From: Methanohalophilus euhalobius
Lineage (GTDB): Archaea; Halobacteriota; Methanosarcinia; Methanosarcinales; Methanosarcinaceae
Assembly (NCBI RefSeq): GCF_900215215.1
Contig: NZ_OBDR01000005.1
Span: 1-64,000, forward strand
DNA length: 64,000 bases
Reading direction: 5' to 3'
The position numbers and the translations under genes are program-made. The notes under the pieces are model-generated. The model had not been told where the DNA came from. It worked only from the letters and a program-made list of their open reading frames with translations, and ran no database searches. This document shows, piece by piece, positions 27,877 to 37,755 of the stretch. Positions within the stretch are counted from its first letter, which is position 1. Each line of letters starts with the position of its first letter.

Positions 27877-28923
27877 TTATGGAGAAAAACGCTTTCTGAA
27901 ACGTTTTAACAATGATCCCACACGACCTTTTAGGTTATATTCAGTACCGCAATAATCACATTGCATAACCGAATCAAAATTGATACGCCTGTTACACCCC
28001 ACGCAGGGCAGTGCCGGACCTTTGAATTTCCAGGCTATCATGGCCACAATCCAGCGATAAATGGCAAAAAATCGCTCACTGTAGTGAAAAGCAATCATAC
28101 AGCATACAATCGCAAGCAATGTACCTGCTATAAGATCGCTCAGCCAGTGAATCCCCAGATAGAGAATTGTAAAAAGAATTGTTGCTGTGGTAATAACGGC
28201 AAAGGCCTGATATCTGCGGGATTTTACATTATGCAGTACCATTATCATAGCCATTACCGAAAGAGCCGCGTGGAGGCTCGGGAAACAATTATTGAGTTCA
28301 GGATCCACAATACGCACACCTTCGGCTATGAGAGGGCTCAAATTATAAAGAAGCGGACTGACACCTGAAAGAGTATAACCGGTCACATGAACAGGGAACA
28401 GTACGTAGAACGGAAATGCCAGCATATAAATCAGGATGAACGCCACCACAAATTCCTGGATGGCTTTGTGCCTTTGCAGGTAAACCAAAAGCAGGAATGT
28501 GAATACCATTAAGAAAGGAAACATTAAAAGATAAAAAAAACCGCTTACATAAGTTAACAGAGGAGTCGCTATTTCCTGGAGCAGGCTTACTACATTACCT
28601 TCCAGGATCATGATATAGCGAGCATAATTCTGGTTTGCCGGGATTCCAAGTAATGTGGCAGCAGTTGTTTGCATATGCACAAGTGCAAAAACAATTAGCA
28701 TGGGGATGGCATAAATAGCAACATCCACCACAAAATGGAAAAATCCTTTCATACTGCTGAATTCAGGACGCCTGTTCTCGACAGGCACAAAAAAAACATA
28801 CCCAACAGTAACCATAAGAAATAATAATGGAATCATTACGATTGTCATTATATATTGGGATAACCATTGCCCGCTGAAGCTGGATATAATCTCAGAGAGC
28901 AAAAGCTGGATGAAAGAATACAT
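27877..28923 (-). CDS. PAP2-family phosphatase with C-terminal zinc ribbon
   Basis: A 348-residue membrane protein with about six helices. Active-site motifs of PAP2_3/IPC synthase-type phosphatases appear as NNCFPSLHAAL and LGIHWLSDLIAG. The C-terminal tail holds CVGCNRR...QCDYCGTEYN, a CXXC...CXXC zinc ribbon. ATG 28923 is preferred (GGTAGGT upstream); the frame opens earlier with TTG 28944. A TATA box (AAATATATATATAAG) sits at 28953-28968 on the minus strand. Lipid-phosphate hydrolysis or head-group transfer is inferred. Confidence 0.82.
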   Translation of the reverse strand: MYSFIQLLLSEIISSFSGQWLSQYIMTIVMIPLLFLMVTVGYVFFVPVENRRPEFSSMKGFFHFVVDVAIYAIPMLIVFALVHMQTTAATLLGIPANQNYARYIMILEGNVVSLLQEIATPLLTYVSGFFYLLMFPFLMVFTFLLLVYLQRHKAIQEFVVAFILIYMLAFPFYVLFPVHVTGYTLSGVSPLLYNLSPLIAEGVRIVDPELNNCFPSLHAALSVMAMIMVLHNVKSRRYQAFAVITTATILFTILYLGIHWLSDLIAGTLLAIVCCMIAFHYSERFFAIYRWIVAMIAWKFKGPALPCVGCNRRINFDSVMQCDYCGTEYNLKGRVGSLLKRFRKRFSP

Positions 28924-29102
28924 ATCCGACCTACCGGTTTTCAATATGCTGAGACTTATATATATATTTTAGGTAGCTGATCATAAAGTCCTTATTACAA
29001 GTGGTGATGAACAAACAATAATATAGGGAAGAACTAGCCTTTAACCCGCAAAAAATATTAACTTTCAAAACATAGATAAATTGTCAAAGAGGAGGTCAAT
29101 TC

Positions 29103-29282
29103 ATGCAATCTTTCATAGTGGAACATTACCTTGGAACCGAACTTGATATCTATTGTGGCGAACCGGATACCTTTAAAGGAACCGTTGAGGCATGTGCAGA
29201 CGGTGTGCTTACAATACGTAAAGACAACAAATACACCCATATAGCCATCGACAAAATCATAGCTATTTGGGAAGAAAAGTGA
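29103..29282 (+). CDS. Small Sm-like/SH3-barrel protein
   Basis: A 59-residue protein, too short for most gene callers. GGAGGT at 29091-29096 is well placed before ATG 29103, and a terminator hairpin follows the stop. The product starts MQSFIVEHYLGTELDIYC; GTVEACADGVLTI and HIAIDKIIAIWEEK look like strands of an Sm/SH3-like small barrel, a type common in methanogens (MM1357-like, from memory). RNA binding or oligomerisation is only a guess. Confidence 0.75.
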   Translation: MQSFIVEHYLGTELDIYCGEPDTFKGTVEACADGVLTIRKDNKYTHIAIDKIIAIWEEK

Positions 29283-29289
29283 ACTACAA

Positions 29290-29313
29290 GCAGGCTCATG
29301 CCTGTACTTTTTT
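29290..29313 (+). terminator. Terminator after the Sm-like gene
   Basis: GCAGGC (29290-29295) pairs with GCCTGT (29300-29305) around TCAT, followed by a run of six T (29308-29313). Confidence 0.7.
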
Positions 29314-29390
29314 ATGGAATAAAATATGCAACTCTATTGGTTTGCTAAAAAAGGCAAAACACTGAAACATTACTTTGATAAAGACAGGGT

Positions 29391-29419
29391 AAAAAATAGA
29401 TGACAGGGATTTACCTGTC
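29391..29419 (-). terminator. Terminator after the TRAM gene (minus strand)
   Basis: On the minus strand GACAGG/CCTGTC (29402-29407 with 29414-29419) forms a 6-bp stem with a 6-nt loop, followed by six T (complement of 29391-29396). Confidence 0.6.
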
Positions 29420-29438
29420 GGTTTGAGAAATAGAAATT

Positions 29439-29654
29439 TCAGACTACTTCTCCAAAAGCGAATTTCGAAAGGACTTTGGTTACTTTTATTGAAAGTTCAT
29501 CTCCCACTTCTGTTTCGGGTACAAAAATGACAAAACCGTCAACACGGGCAATTCCATCGCCTTTCTTGGCAATATCTTCAATCACAACATCGTAGGTTTC
29601 TCCAGCTTCTACCGGAGCACTTGATTCAACACGTTCGAACAAACTAATACACAT
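29439..29654 (-). CDS. TRAM-domain small protein
   Basis: A 71-residue single TRAM domain (GETYDVVIEDIAKKGDGIARVDGFVIFVPETEVGDELSIKVTKV), a beta-barrel that binds RNA. Stand-alone TRAM proteins are abundant in methanogens and have been described as RNA chaperones in cold response. Start ATG 29654 has AAGGAT upstream; a TATA box for it lies further in the divergent region shared with cdc48. Confidence 0.93.
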   Translation of the reverse strand: MCISLFERVESSAPVEAGETYDVVIEDIAKKGDGIARVDGFVIFVPETEVGDELSIKVTKVLSKFAFGEVV

Positions 29655-29818
29655 CCTTATTTAAATTGGCCTTTCTAGAAGGCACAAATTAATAAACACA
29701 CTTCCCCTATATCAAACCTTTGCAAGAAGGAAAAACAGGGGCAGTACCATAAATATATATCATTTGGGAATTTAATAAGATAGATATATCAGTACAACAT
29801 ATTTTCGGGATGAACTAA

Positions 29819-32050
29819 ATGGAAGAGTTACAAATAAAAGTGGAAAAAGCGCATCCTATCGATTTTGGCAGGGGAATAATACGACTTGATCCGAGTACCC
29901 TCCTGAGCCTGCAGCTTTCCCCCGGAGACATTGTCCTCATCGAAGGAAAGCGCCAAACTACAGCAAAAGTATGGCGTGCTGACAGGCAGGATTGGGGACA
30001 GGGAATTGCCCGTATAGATGGTTATACACGACAGAATGCAGAAGTGGGGATTGGTGAAAGGATAACACTCAGTAAGGCAGAGCCAATACCTGCGGAGAAA
30101 GTACTCCTTGCACCTCCGGAGGGAATCGTCATGGAGTTTGGTGACAATACAAGTGCCGTTATCAAACATAATATCCTGAAACGTCCCCTTGTAAAAGGTG
30201 ACATTATTCCCATAATCAGTTCCATGGGGCAAACTACCCCGGGTAGTCAGGCCATTCCCCTAATAGCTGTTGAAACCGAGCCATCCGATGGCATACTTAT
30301 CATCAGTGAAAATACTGAGATCCAGCTCCAGCAGAAACCTGTAGTGGGTTATGAGGGAGCTGCCAGAGGTATCAACTACGAGGATATCGGCGGGCTTAGA
30401 ACTGAAATTCAACGGGTACGTGAAATGATAGAACTTCCGTTGAAACATCACGAGCTCTTCCTGCGTCTTAATATAGACCCACCAAAAGGTGTTATTCTCT
30501 ATGGACCACCCGGCACAGGGAAAACCCTGATAGCAAGGGCAGTTGCCAGCGAATCTAATGCCTATTTCATCAACATTGCCGGCCCGGAAATAATGGGAAA
30601 ATATTACGGGGAAAGTGAGGAAAGACTGCGAAAAATATTTGATGAGGCTGCGGAGAATGCCCCTTCAATAATATTTGTTGACGAAGTAGATTCCATTGCC
30701 CCTAAAAGGGAAGACGTTACCGGAGAAGTAGAAAGAAGGGTTGTAGCCCAGCTTCTCACCCTGATGGACGGAATGGATGAACGTAAACAGGTAGTTGTAA
30801 TTGCAGCCACAAACAGGCTTGATTCTATTGACCCGGCCCTGCGCCGCCCTGGCAGATTTGACAGGGAAATCGAAATAGGTGTTCCGGATAGTGAAGACAG
30901 GCTCGAAATACTTCAAATCCACACTCGTGGAATGCCACTTAACGAAAATATCGATGAAGAATATTTTGAACACCTGGCAGAATATACCCAGGGTTTTGTG
31001 GGAGCCGATCTATTAGCTCTTGTACAGGAAGCCTCCATGAGGGCACTGAGGAGATTGCTTCCCGACATCAATCTCGATGAAGAGGAAATTCCACAGGAAA
31101 TACTCGATAAACTGGAAGTCACGCCCGATGACTTCGAGGAAGCCCTGAAGGAAATTGAGCCCTCAGCATTGAGGGAAGTTATGGTCGAAGTACCGTCTGT
31201 GGGATGGGATGATGTTGGCGGGCTGGACATGGCCAGAAAAGATATCAGCGAAGCAGTCGAATGGCCGCTTAAATGGCCTGATAAAATAAGCCAGATGGGC
31301 ATTAAACCTCCCACAGGAATACTATTATATGGCCCTCCCGGAACAGGCAAAACCCTGCTTGCCAAAGCTGTGGCAAACGAATCTAATGCCAATTTCATCA
31401 GTGTCAAGGGACCCCAGATATTGTCCAAATATGTCGGGGAATCTGAAAAAGCAATTCGTGATACTTTCAAAAAAGCACGACAGGTTGCACCCTGTATAAT
31501 CTTCTTTGACGAGATCGATGCTATATCTTCGACAAGACAGGGTGGCAGTGATGTGGGCAGCAGGGTTTCCGAACAGGTTGTCAATCAGATGCTTACAGAG
31601 ATTGATGGACTTGAACCGCTGAATGAAGTAGTTGTCATTGCAGCCACCAACAGACCGGACCTTATTGATCCGGCATTACTGCGATCAGGAAGATTTGACA
31701 GGCTTGTAATGGTAGGAGCCACACTCGCAGATGGCAGGGAAAAAATATTCCAGATACATACAAAGGGCATACCCCTGGATAGCGATGTTGACATAAAGGA
31801 ACTTGCCACAATAACTGAAGGCTATGTTGGATCAGATATAGAGTCCATATGCAGGGAAGCAGCAATGTTATCCCTGAGAGAAAATTTCGATAATGAAAAG
31901 GTAAGCAAAAGACATTTCCTTTCAGCTATGGAAAAAGTAAAGCCAACGGTCAATGAAGACATGATAGACTTCTACAACCGGGTTCAAGAAAAATTAAAGG
32001 GCGGATCAATCCGCAAGACAGACGCAGGGTCATTTACGGGATATATTTGA
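29819..32050 (+). CDS. Cdc48/VCP-type AAA+ ATPase
   Basis: A 743-residue unfoldase with an N-terminal substrate-binding domain (about 1-180) and two AAA modules. D1 Walker [10 protein letters not shown] lies at 229-237 with IIFVDEVD; D2 Walker A is near 503 with IIFFDEID. The linker YEDIGGL and the second-domain opening WDDVGGLD are standard. In archaea it feeds the proteasome; the C-terminus ends GYI, close to but not a clean HbYX motif. A PRC-barrel gene follows in the same operon. TATA-like elements lie at 29749-29764 and 29778-29790. Confidence 0.96.
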   Translation: MEELQIKVEKAHPIDFGRGIIRLDPSTLLSLQLSPGDIVLIEGKRQTTAKVWRADRQDWGQGIARIDGYTRQNAEVGIGERITLSKAEPIPAEKVLLAPPEGIVMEFGDNTSAVIKHNILKRPLVKGDIIPIISSMGQTTPGSQAIPLIAVETEPSDGILIISENTEIQLQQKPVVGYEGAARGINYEDIGGLRTEIQRVREMIELPLKHHELFLRLNIDPPKGVILYGPPGTGKTLIARAVASESNAYFINIAGPEIMGKYYGESEERLRKIFDEAAENAPSIIFVDEVDSIAPKREDVTGEVERRVVAQLLTLMDGMDERKQVVVIAATNRLDSIDPALRRPGRFDREIEIGVPDSEDRLEILQIHTRGMPLNENIDEEYFEHLAEYTQGFVGADLLALVQEASMRALRRLLPDINLDEEEIPQEILDKLEVTPDDFEEALKEIEPSALREVMVEVPSVGWDDVGGLDMARKDISEAVEWPLKWPDKISQMGIKPPTGILLYGPPGTGKTLLAKAVANESNANFISVKGPQILSKYVGESEKAIRDTFKKARQVAPCIIFFDEIDAISSTRQGGSDVGSRVSEQVVNQMLTEIDGLEPLNEVVVIAATNRPDLIDPALLRSGRFDRLVMVGATLADGREKIFQIHTKGIPLDSDVDIKELATITEGYVGSDIESICREAAMLSLRENFDNEKVSKRHFLSAMEKVKPTVNEDMIDFYNRVQEKLKGGSIRKTDAGSFTGYI

Positions 32051-32066
32051 AAAGGAGGTTATGAAA

Positions 32067-32324
32067 ATGCCAAAGGTATTTGCAAAAAACCTATCCAACA
32101 AGCAGGTCATGACAACAGACGGAGCAGAAATTGGTATACTCGACAATATAGTAATGGAAGTCAAAACTGGCAAACTTGAAGACCTGATGGTCAAACCTGA
32201 CATCGGGCTTGACACATCTAAATATGTTACCGACGGCCAGTTTTTGAAGATACCCTTCAAAGCAGTCCGCTCAATCAAGGATTATATTGTTGTGGATAAA
32301 CAGATAGCCACCAGTCTGGAGTGA
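32067..32324 (+). CDS. PRC-barrel domain protein
   Basis: An 85-residue PRC-barrel (VFAKNLSNKQVMTTDGAEIGILDNIVMEVKTGKLEDLMV...IPFKAVRSIKDYIVVD). ATG 32067 is preferred since GGAGGT (32054-32059) is 7 bp upstream; ATG 32061 is only 1 bp after it. It follows cdc48 by 16 bp and is probably co-transcribed. Archaeal single PRC-barrel proteins have been tied to RNA processing and to cell division (CdpB family), so its exact role here is open. Confidence 0.9.
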   Translation: MPKVFAKNLSNKQVMTTDGAEIGILDNIVMEVKTGKLEDLMVKPDIGLDTSKYVTDGQFLKIPFKAVRSIKDYIVVDKQIATSLE

Positions 32325-32337
32325 ACTACCCCTTCCT

Positions 32338-32364
32338 AATTAATGTGACTTTGTCACATTAATT
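32338..32364. terminator. Bidirectional terminator
   Basis: AATTAATGTGAC (32338-32349) and GTCACATTAATT (32353-32364) pair perfectly over 12 bp around TTT, between convergent genes. Flanking CCTTCCT and AGGAGGG could extend the stem. Confidence 0.65.
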
Positions 32365-32392
32365 TGAGGAGGGAGACTTCTCGCTCAATAAG

Positions 32393-33073
32393 TTAAAAGA
32401 AACTTTTTCGACGTAATATCTCAAGAGCCTCCACTGTACCTCCCCCGAAGGATGTGGAGGTCACAGTGTCTGCAATCAATTTAAGGCCGGAGTCTGCATT
32501 GGCTACCGCTATTCCGTAACCTGCTAGCTCAAGCATTTCCCGGTCATTTACAGAGTCACCTATTGCAATAAAATCAGAAACATCCAGTCCCATAAGGGAT
32601 GCCATTTTTGCCAGTCCCGTACCCTTATTGACCTTTTTGCTTTTTATATGCAGGGCAAACTGGGTATCAATAACTTCTATAGAAAAACCTGCCCCTTCAA
32701 GACTTGCTTGTAAATCACCTGCATTGACATTGCGCCTCAGGGCAATTTCTGTTTTTCTCAGGTCACCATCAAGTCGAATCAGATCAAAACGACTGGAAAG
32801 ATAGGAAAACGCTTTTTCACATTCCTCCATGCTCTCGGAAATGTGAGGTTTAGTATCGAATCCTGTGGAAATTACCCCACCGTTTTCAGAAATAACTTTA
32901 CCTCCAAGTCCTATAAGCTTGGAAGTTGCTGCAGCATAGCAGAGTACATTTCCCGTGGCAAGAACTACTGGAATACCCAGATCCCTCAGATGTTCTGCTG
33001 CCAAAAAATGAAGACGGCGATCACTATAGGTGATCGTACCGTCAATATCTATTGCAAGTGCTTTAAATTTCAT
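32393..33073 (-). CDS. Phosphoglycolate phosphatase, archaeal HAD type
   Basis: A 226-residue HAD phosphatase (Cof/SPP-like). Motif I is AIDIDGTITYSDRRL; motif II VVLATGN; motif III Lys in KGTGLAKMASLMGLD; motif IV FIAIGDSVNDREMLELAGYGIAVANAD. This matches the archaeal phosphoglycolate phosphatase (TA0175 type). ATG 33073 is preferred over the TTG at 33082. It is downstream of radA on the same strand. Confidence 0.92.
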   Translation of the reverse strand: MKFKALAIDIDGTITYSDRRLHFLAAEHLRDLGIPVVLATGNVLCYAAATSKLIGLGGKVISENGGVISTGFDTKPHISESMEECEKAFSYLSSRFDLIRLDGDLRKTEIALRRNVNAGDLQASLEGAGFSIEVIDTQFALHIKSKKVNKGTGLAKMASLMGLDVSDFIAIGDSVNDREMLELAGYGIAVANADSGLKLIADTVTSTSFGGGTVEALEILRRKSFF

Positions 33074-33109
33074 TATGGACAATAGGCACGTTTGATAAAA
33101 TAACTATTC

Positions 33110-34087
33110 TCAGGCATCACAAAGGCCATCGGTGGTAATACATGCAACCGCTTCTCCATCAGGCAGGCAAGGCGAATCCACGAGTTTCACGATCCTTTTA
33201 TCACCTTTGGATTTGCGTATATAGAGCCTGAATGTGGCAGTATGGCCCAGAATGTGGCCGCCAATCGGACGTGTAGGATCCCCAAAGAATGCATCCGGTT
33301 TTGACATTACCTGATTGGTAACTATCACTGATGCGTTGTTCAGGTCCCCGAAACGTTGCAGATCATGCAGATGTTTGTTCAGTTTTTGCTGCCTGTCAGC
33401 CAGTGTACCCCTGCCCACATACTCGGCCCTGAAGTGAGCTGTTAAGGAATCCACAATAACCAACCTGACCGGTTTATCCGTATTTTTGAGATTATTGGCC
33501 ATTTCCATTGCTGCATCGACCAGAAGGATCTGATGATTGGAATTGTAAGCCCTTGCAACATGTATATTCTTCAAGAACTCGGCAGGATCAAAATCCTGTT
33601 CTAATTTTTGTGAAAGACCCGCAACCATCTGCTCAATACGTTCAGGACGGAAAGTATTCTCTGTGTCTATAATTATGACTGAACCGTCAAGTCCGCCCAT
33701 ATCCCTTGGCAACTGCGTATTAACCGCCAGTTGATGGGCTATCTGGGTCTTACCCGAACCAAATTCCCCATACATCTCGGTGATTGATTGGGTCTCTATC
33801 CCACCACCCATCAATTCATCGAATTCTTCACAACCCGTGCGGAGTTTGCCCACTTCCATACGCCTCTGCATCACGAAATCCCCTGTTTCAAAACCACCTA
33901 TATCGGCTGCACTGCGGGCAGCACTTATGATCTTGGCAGCTGTGGATTCACCAATCTCGGCAGTTGCCACAAGTTCTGAGGGGGAAGCGACTGCAACTGC
34001 TTCCACACTGTTATACCCCGCATCATTCAATTTCTGGGCTGTTGCCGGCCCTACATGATCAAGTTCTTCAAGCAAAATTTCACTCAT
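33110..34087 (-). CDS. radA: RadA recombinase
   Basis: A 325-residue archaeal Rad51/DMC1 homologue for strand exchange in recombination. An N-terminal helix-hairpin-helix domain ([31 protein letters not shown]) precedes the RecA core with Walker [10 protein letters not shown] and Walker [16 protein letters not shown]. Length is standard with no intein. AAAGGAG is well spaced before ATG 34087. Confidence 0.98.
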   Translation of the reverse strand: MSEILLEELDHVGPATAQKLNDAGYNSVEAVAVASPSELVATAEIGESTAAKIISAARSAADIGGFETGDFVMQRRMEVGKLRTGCEEFDELMGGGIETQSITEMYGEFGSGKTQIAHQLAVNTQLPRDMGGLDGSVIIIDTENTFRPERIEQMVAGLSQKLEQDFDPAEFLKNIHVARAYNSNHQILLVDAAMEMANNLKNTDKPVRLVIVDSLTAHFRAEYVGRGTLADRQQKLNKHLHDLQRFGDLNNASVIVTNQVMSKPDAFFGDPTRPIGGHILGHTATFRLYIRKSKGDKRIVKLVDSPCLPDGEAVACITTDGLCDA

Positions 34088-34191
34088 ATCTGATACTCCT
34101 TTAGGTGCACTGGTTTTCCCTCTTGTACACTGTACTCATGATGCTATCCTGCTGAACGTATTTATATGTAGTCAAAGCGAATTGAAAGTAT

Positions 34192-35550
34192 TCAGAAACC
34201 CGATGATCTCCTTTCAAGTAACCTGTATTCTTTCATGAACATATACACTGCAAGCAGAACTGCCAGAAGATCCGAAATCGGGAATGCCATCCACACACCG
34301 GTAGTATCAAAAAACCAGGGCAAAACGAGTACAAGGGGAAGTAAGAACACCTGCCTGGCTGTTGAAAGAATGAAAGATGGCCGTGCCTTACCCAGTGCCT
34401 GATACATACCACCACTCACAAACTGGATACCAAGCAGGGGGACAGCAAGGACCATGATCTTCGTAGCACCAGTGCCTTCCTCTATAAGAGTTGCATCTGT
34501 TGTGAATATCGAAAAAAGGTTAGCTCCGAGAAAGAACAGCAGTAAAAAAGCTGCTACTGCAATCACAGATGAACTCATTATAGAGATGCGCAACGTTTCT
34601 CTTACCCTCTTGAAGTTATGTGCCCCATAATTAAATCCAACTATCGGTTGCATGCCCTGCAGCAGCCCTATCATCGGCATAAGGGAAAACATAAGCATGC
34701 GGTTAAAGATACCATAAATTGCAATAGAGACATCCCCACCATACAATGCCAGGATATTATTCACAACAAGCACTATAGCACTAGTGGAAGAATTACGTGC
34801 AAAAGGGGATGCTCCGATTGCAACCATTTCGCGGATTATGCCCTTATCCAGTCTCATAAAACCCGCATGGAATTGCAGGCTACTTTTACCCGACAGGAAA
34901 TAATGTATCAGAAATATTGTTGTGACAGACTGGGAGATGACAGTTGCAGCCGCAGCCCCCTTGATACCCATGTCAAGACCAAATATCAGGATGGGATCAA
35001 GTAATATGTTAAAGCCGGCTCCTATAAGCATTGTATACATAGCGACTTTAGCATTGCCTTCAGACCTCACCACATTATTGATAGCCTGGGCAAACGTGAT
35101 TAAAGGAGTACCATAAAGTATAATTTGTAAATAATCCCTGGCAAAAGGCAATATCGTCGGTGTTGCTCCGAAGGCTTTGAGAATGGGAACAATAAAAATT
35201 GAACCGAAGATAAGGACCAGAAACCCCAGCGAAAGAGACAGACCGACAATATTACCAAAGGTATGTTCCGCACCTTCCAGATCATCGCTACCCAGCCGAC
35301 GGGAAATTATGGAAGAGCCACCCAGACCGATTGCCAGGGAAATAGCCATTGCTATCATCATAACAGGGAAACTGACAGCAATACCACCAATACCCTGGAC
35401 ACTTTCAGAACCAAGAGCACGACCGACGAAAATCGTATCCACTATATTGTACAGCCCCATAACAACCATACCAACTGCGGCCGGTGCAGAGAGCCTGAAA
35501 AGGAGTTTGCCAATATTTTCCGAACCAAGAGCAATACTTTGTGCCTTCAT
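34192..35550 (-). CDS. MATE-family efflux transporter
   Basis: A 452-residue protein with about twelve helices and MATE motifs (LFRLSAPAAVGMVVMGLYNIVDTIFVGRALG; later IGLLQGMQPIVGFNYGA). It exports cationic compounds using an ion gradient. ATG 35550 is chosen because AGAGAGG is about 8 bp upstream and it overlaps the marR stop as ATGA; further in-frame ATGs lie a little upstream. Co-transcribed with marR, which likely represses the pair. Confidence 0.92.
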   Translation of the reverse strand: MKAQSIALGSENIGKLLFRLSAPAAVGMVVMGLYNIVDTIFVGRALGSESVQGIGGIAVSFPVMMIAMAISLAIGLGGSSIISRRLGSDDLEGAEHTFGNIVGLSLSLGFLVLIFGSIFIVPILKAFGATPTILPFARDYLQIILYGTPLITFAQAINNVVRSEGNAKVAMYTMLIGAGFNILLDPILIFGLDMGIKGAAAATVISQSVTTIFLIHYFLSGKSSLQFHAGFMRLDKGIIREMVAIGASPFARNSSTSAIVLVVNNILALYGGDVSIAIYGIFNRMLMFSLMPMIGLLQGMQPIVGFNYGAHNFKRVRETLRISIMSSSVIAVAAFLLLFFLGANLFSIFTTDATLIEEGTGATKIMVLAVPLLGIQFVSGGMYQALGKARPSFILSTARQVFLLPLVLVLPWFFDTTGVWMAFPISDLLAVLLAVYMFMKEYRLLERRSSGF

Positions 35551-35987
35551 TTGCATTCCTCTCTGCAATTGGAAATAGCTTTTTCCATTAATTTCCTGAG
35601 TTGTGCCTTTTCCTCAGGGGAAAAGCCTGCAAGCATGCTCTCACTTCTCTGCTTTGAAAGTTGTTGTATAAATTGATGCATACGATGCCCTTTTTCGGTG
35701 AGGTTCACTTTCAGTGCACGCCTATCCAGAGGATCAGGGGTTCGGAGGACATAACCTGCATCCTCCAATCTTTGCAAAGCCCTTGTGGTAGTGGCCCTGT
35801 TGACCATCAGCAGCCGGGACAAATCGTCAGGACGAATACCTTCAAGATGATACAGAGCAAGCAAAAACCTAAACTGTCCTCCACCAATTCCGTATTTTTC
35901 CAGTTCCCTTGATAGATAACGCAGGTTGTGCTGATGGAGACAAGCAACCATTGCACCCAGACTATGTAGATGATCATCTTGATTCAT
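35547..35987 (-). CDS. MarR-family transcriptional regulator
   Basis: A 146-residue winged-helix repressor: LLALYHLEGIRPDDLSRLLMVNRATTTRALQRLEDAGYVLRTPDPLDRRALKVNLTEKG is the MarR core with the basic wing. It overlaps the MATE gene by 4 bp. Its promoter contains a GTTGC-GTAT-GCAAC palindrome, a likely autoregulatory operator. Confidence 0.92.
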   Translation of the reverse strand: MNQDDHLHSLGAMVACLHQHNLRYLSRELEKYGIGGGQFRFLLALYHLEGIRPDDLSRLLMVNRATTTRALQRLEDAGYVLRTPDPLDRRALKVNLTEKGHRMHQFIQQLSKQRSESMLAGFSPEEKAQLRKLMEKAISNCREECK

Positions 35988-36009
35988 TGGCTGCTATGAG
36001 GGAAAAGGG

Positions 36010-36051
36010 ATTATATATTTGTTGCGTATGCAACTAATATTTACAAATATT
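36010..36051. promoter_or_regulatory. marR/coaD divergent promoter with GTTGCGTATGCAAC palindrome
   Basis: The palindrome GTTGC-GTAT-GCAAC (36021-36034) lies directly upstream of the marR TATA (AAATATATAA on the minus strand, 36011-36020). Next to it AATATTT-AC-AAATATT (36036-36051) is a second inverted repeat that forms the coaD TATA. MarR dimers bind such sites. Confidence 0.5.
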
Positions 36052-36079
36052 TATCAACCGGGAAAACCTCACACAAACT

Positions 36080-36547
36080 ATGCCAAAAACTGCTGTGGGA
36101 GGCACTTTCGAATACCTCCATGACGGCCATCGTAAACTTCTTCGCAGGGCCTTTGAGATCGCTGCGGGAGATTTACTTGACATCGGTCTCACATCCGACT
36201 CGATGGCAGGTGAAAAGGACAGGGACATTCCCCCATATGCCACCCGTCGCAACCAGCTTGAAGATTATATTGCCAGCCTTGATATTCCTGATAAAAATTA
36301 CCAGATCGAAAAACTGGAAGATCCTTTTGGCACTACCGTCAATGGTGACTACCGGTATATTGTGGTATCCCCGGAAACGTACGCTGTTGCTGAAAAAATA
36401 AACAAACTCCGCAGGCAGGATGGAAGAGAGGAACTTGAAATTGTCAAAATTGATTATGTTATGGCAGAGGATGAAGAACCCATATCATCAACCAGGATAT
36501 CAAAGGGCGAGATTGATATACATGGCCACCTGAGAGGAAAGTTTTAA
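36080..36547 (+). CDS. coaD: Pantetheine-phosphate adenylyltransferase, archaeal type
   Basis: A 155-residue nucleotidyltransferase making dephospho-CoA from phosphopantetheine and ATP (COG1019). The N-terminal GGTFEYLHDGHRKLLRRAFE holds the HxGH-like (H-D-G-H) nucleotide motif; the C-terminal ISSTRISKGEID holds the second. The TATA box ends about 27 bp before the ATG, so the message is nearly leaderless. Confidence 0.93.
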   Translation: MPKTAVGGTFEYLHDGHRKLLRRAFEIAAGDLLDIGLTSDSMAGEKDRDIPPYATRRNQLEDYIASLDIPDKNYQIEKLEDPFGTTVNGDYRYIVVSPETYAVAEKINKLRRQDGREELEIVKIDYVMAEDEEPISSTRISKGEIDIHGHLRGKF

Positions 36548-36571
36548 AGGAAAAATCTCTTATTTTCCTGC

Positions 36572-36901
36572 ATGGGACGAGAATTTACAGACAGAGACAT
36601 GAACATTTTTAACAAACTTGCCCCCGAAGCCGGCGGAAACAATATTTCACAGATGGGACATCCCTATCCATTTATTCTCAGGCCGATTTCCCATCGTTTT
36701 GCCGAATCAGGAGAAGATTTCCGCAATCGTCTGGAAAAACTGGACCGCACAGATGTGGAATACCTGGCAGACCTTGCAATTGAAGGAAAAGAGGATGTCA
36801 GGGGACTGGAAGATGAGGACATGGATTCTTTTTTCAGCGTCCTTGAAGGAATTTCACCCGAAAAGCTGGAAGAACTCAAGGATAAGTTGGGGATGATCTG
36901 A
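36572..36901 (+). CDS. Hypothetical acidic protein conserved in context
   Basis: A 109-residue protein, strongly acidic in its second half (DVRGLEDEDMDSFFSVLEGISPEKLEELKDKLGMI), predicted mainly helical, without signal or membrane segments. It is 24 bp after coaD and 1 bp before the Endo IV-like gene, so it is in that operon. No family is recognised; the KLEELKDKLG tail looks like a helical-hairpin end. Confidence 0.75.
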   Translation: MGREFTDRDMNIFNKLAPEAGGNNISQMGHPYPFILRPISHRFAESGEDFRNRLEKLDRTDVEYLADLAIEGKEDVRGLEDEDMDSFFSVLEGISPEKLEELKDKLGMI

Positions 36902-36902
36902 A

Positions 36903-37730
36903 TTGGCCCTTCTTATTGGAACCGCCGGCACACCCCTTAGTGCAAAAGGCAAGGGAAGTCAAGGAGGCATCCGACGGGTAAAGAAACTTGGCCTGGGTTG
37001 CATGGAACTGGAATTTGTGCGAGGAGTGCGGATGAAAGAGCCTACTGCAGAAAAAATCGCAGATACAGCCCACAAAGCAGAGATTTCCCTGAGTGTACAT
37101 GCGCCCTACTACATAAACCTGAATTCAAAAGAAGAGGAAAAAATCCAGGCCAGCATCAAACGCATCTATGATTCTGCCTATATAGGCAATATCTGTGGAG
37201 CCAACTCAATAGTTTTCCATCCGGCCTACTACCATAAACAAAATGAGAACACCGTTTTTTCAAAAGTGGAGACTCTGCTGGAAAAACTTGCAGGCCAACT
37301 TGAAGATGAGGGAATCAATGCGACCCTGCGCCCGGAAACCACGGGTAAACCCAGCCAGTTTGGCAATCTGGAAGAAACCCTCGCTCTTTCAGCAGATATT
37401 GAAGGCGTCATGCCATGCATCGATTTTGCCCATTTACACGCCCGTTCAAAAGGTGAGGAAAACAGTTATGCAGAATTCAGTGCAGTGCTGGAAAAGGTCG
37501 AGGAATACCTGGGCAAGGAAGGCCTGAAAAATATGCACATGCATATTTCAGGAATCGAGTATACCGACAAAGGAGAAAAAAACCATCTTGTGCTCGAGGA
37601 ATCAGACCTGAATTATTCAGAACTCATGCAAACATTGAAGGACTTCGGGGTACAGGGGCTTGTTATATGTGAGAGTCCAAATCTGGAAGAGGATGCCCTG
37701 CTGCTACAGAAGACTTATGAAAATAAGTAA
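36903..37730 (+). CDS. Endonuclease IV-type TIM-barrel protein (xylose isomerase-like)
   Basis: A 275-residue TIM barrel of the AP endonuclease 2 superfamily. The metal-ligand positions of endonuclease IV are visible in order: SVHAPY, FHPAYY, LRPETTGK, CIDFAHLHAR, HMHISG, and VICESP. It probably cleaves DNA at abasic sites; a sugar isomerase role is less likely. The frame starts at TTG 36903, 1 bp after the previous stop, with no nearby ATG. It is followed by a bidirectional terminator. Confidence 0.85.
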   Translation: MALLIGTAGTPLSAKGKGSQGGIRRVKKLGLGCMELEFVRGVRMKEPTAEKIADTAHKAEISLSVHAPYYINLNSKEEEKIQASIKRIYDSAYIGNICGANSIVFHPAYYHKQNENTVFSKVETLLEKLAGQLEDEGINATLRPETTGKPSQFGNLEETLALSADIEGVMPCIDFAHLHARSKGEENSYAEFSAVLEKVEEYLGKEGLKNMHMHISGIEYTDKGEKNHLVLEESDLNYSELMQTLKDFGVQGLVICESPNLEEDALLLQKTYENK

Positions 37731-37755
37731 AGACCTGGCGGGACCTTTACTTATT
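37722..37755. terminator. Bidirectional terminator overlapping both stop codons
   Basis: AATAAGTAAAG (37722-37732) and CTTTACTTATT (37745-37755) pair perfectly over 11 bp. The arms contain the stop codons of the two convergent genes. Confidence 0.6.

Noticed and set aside
29004-29010. GTGATGA, a perfect C box in the gap before the Sm-like gene
   Set aside because: No D box or terminal stem within 70 nt.
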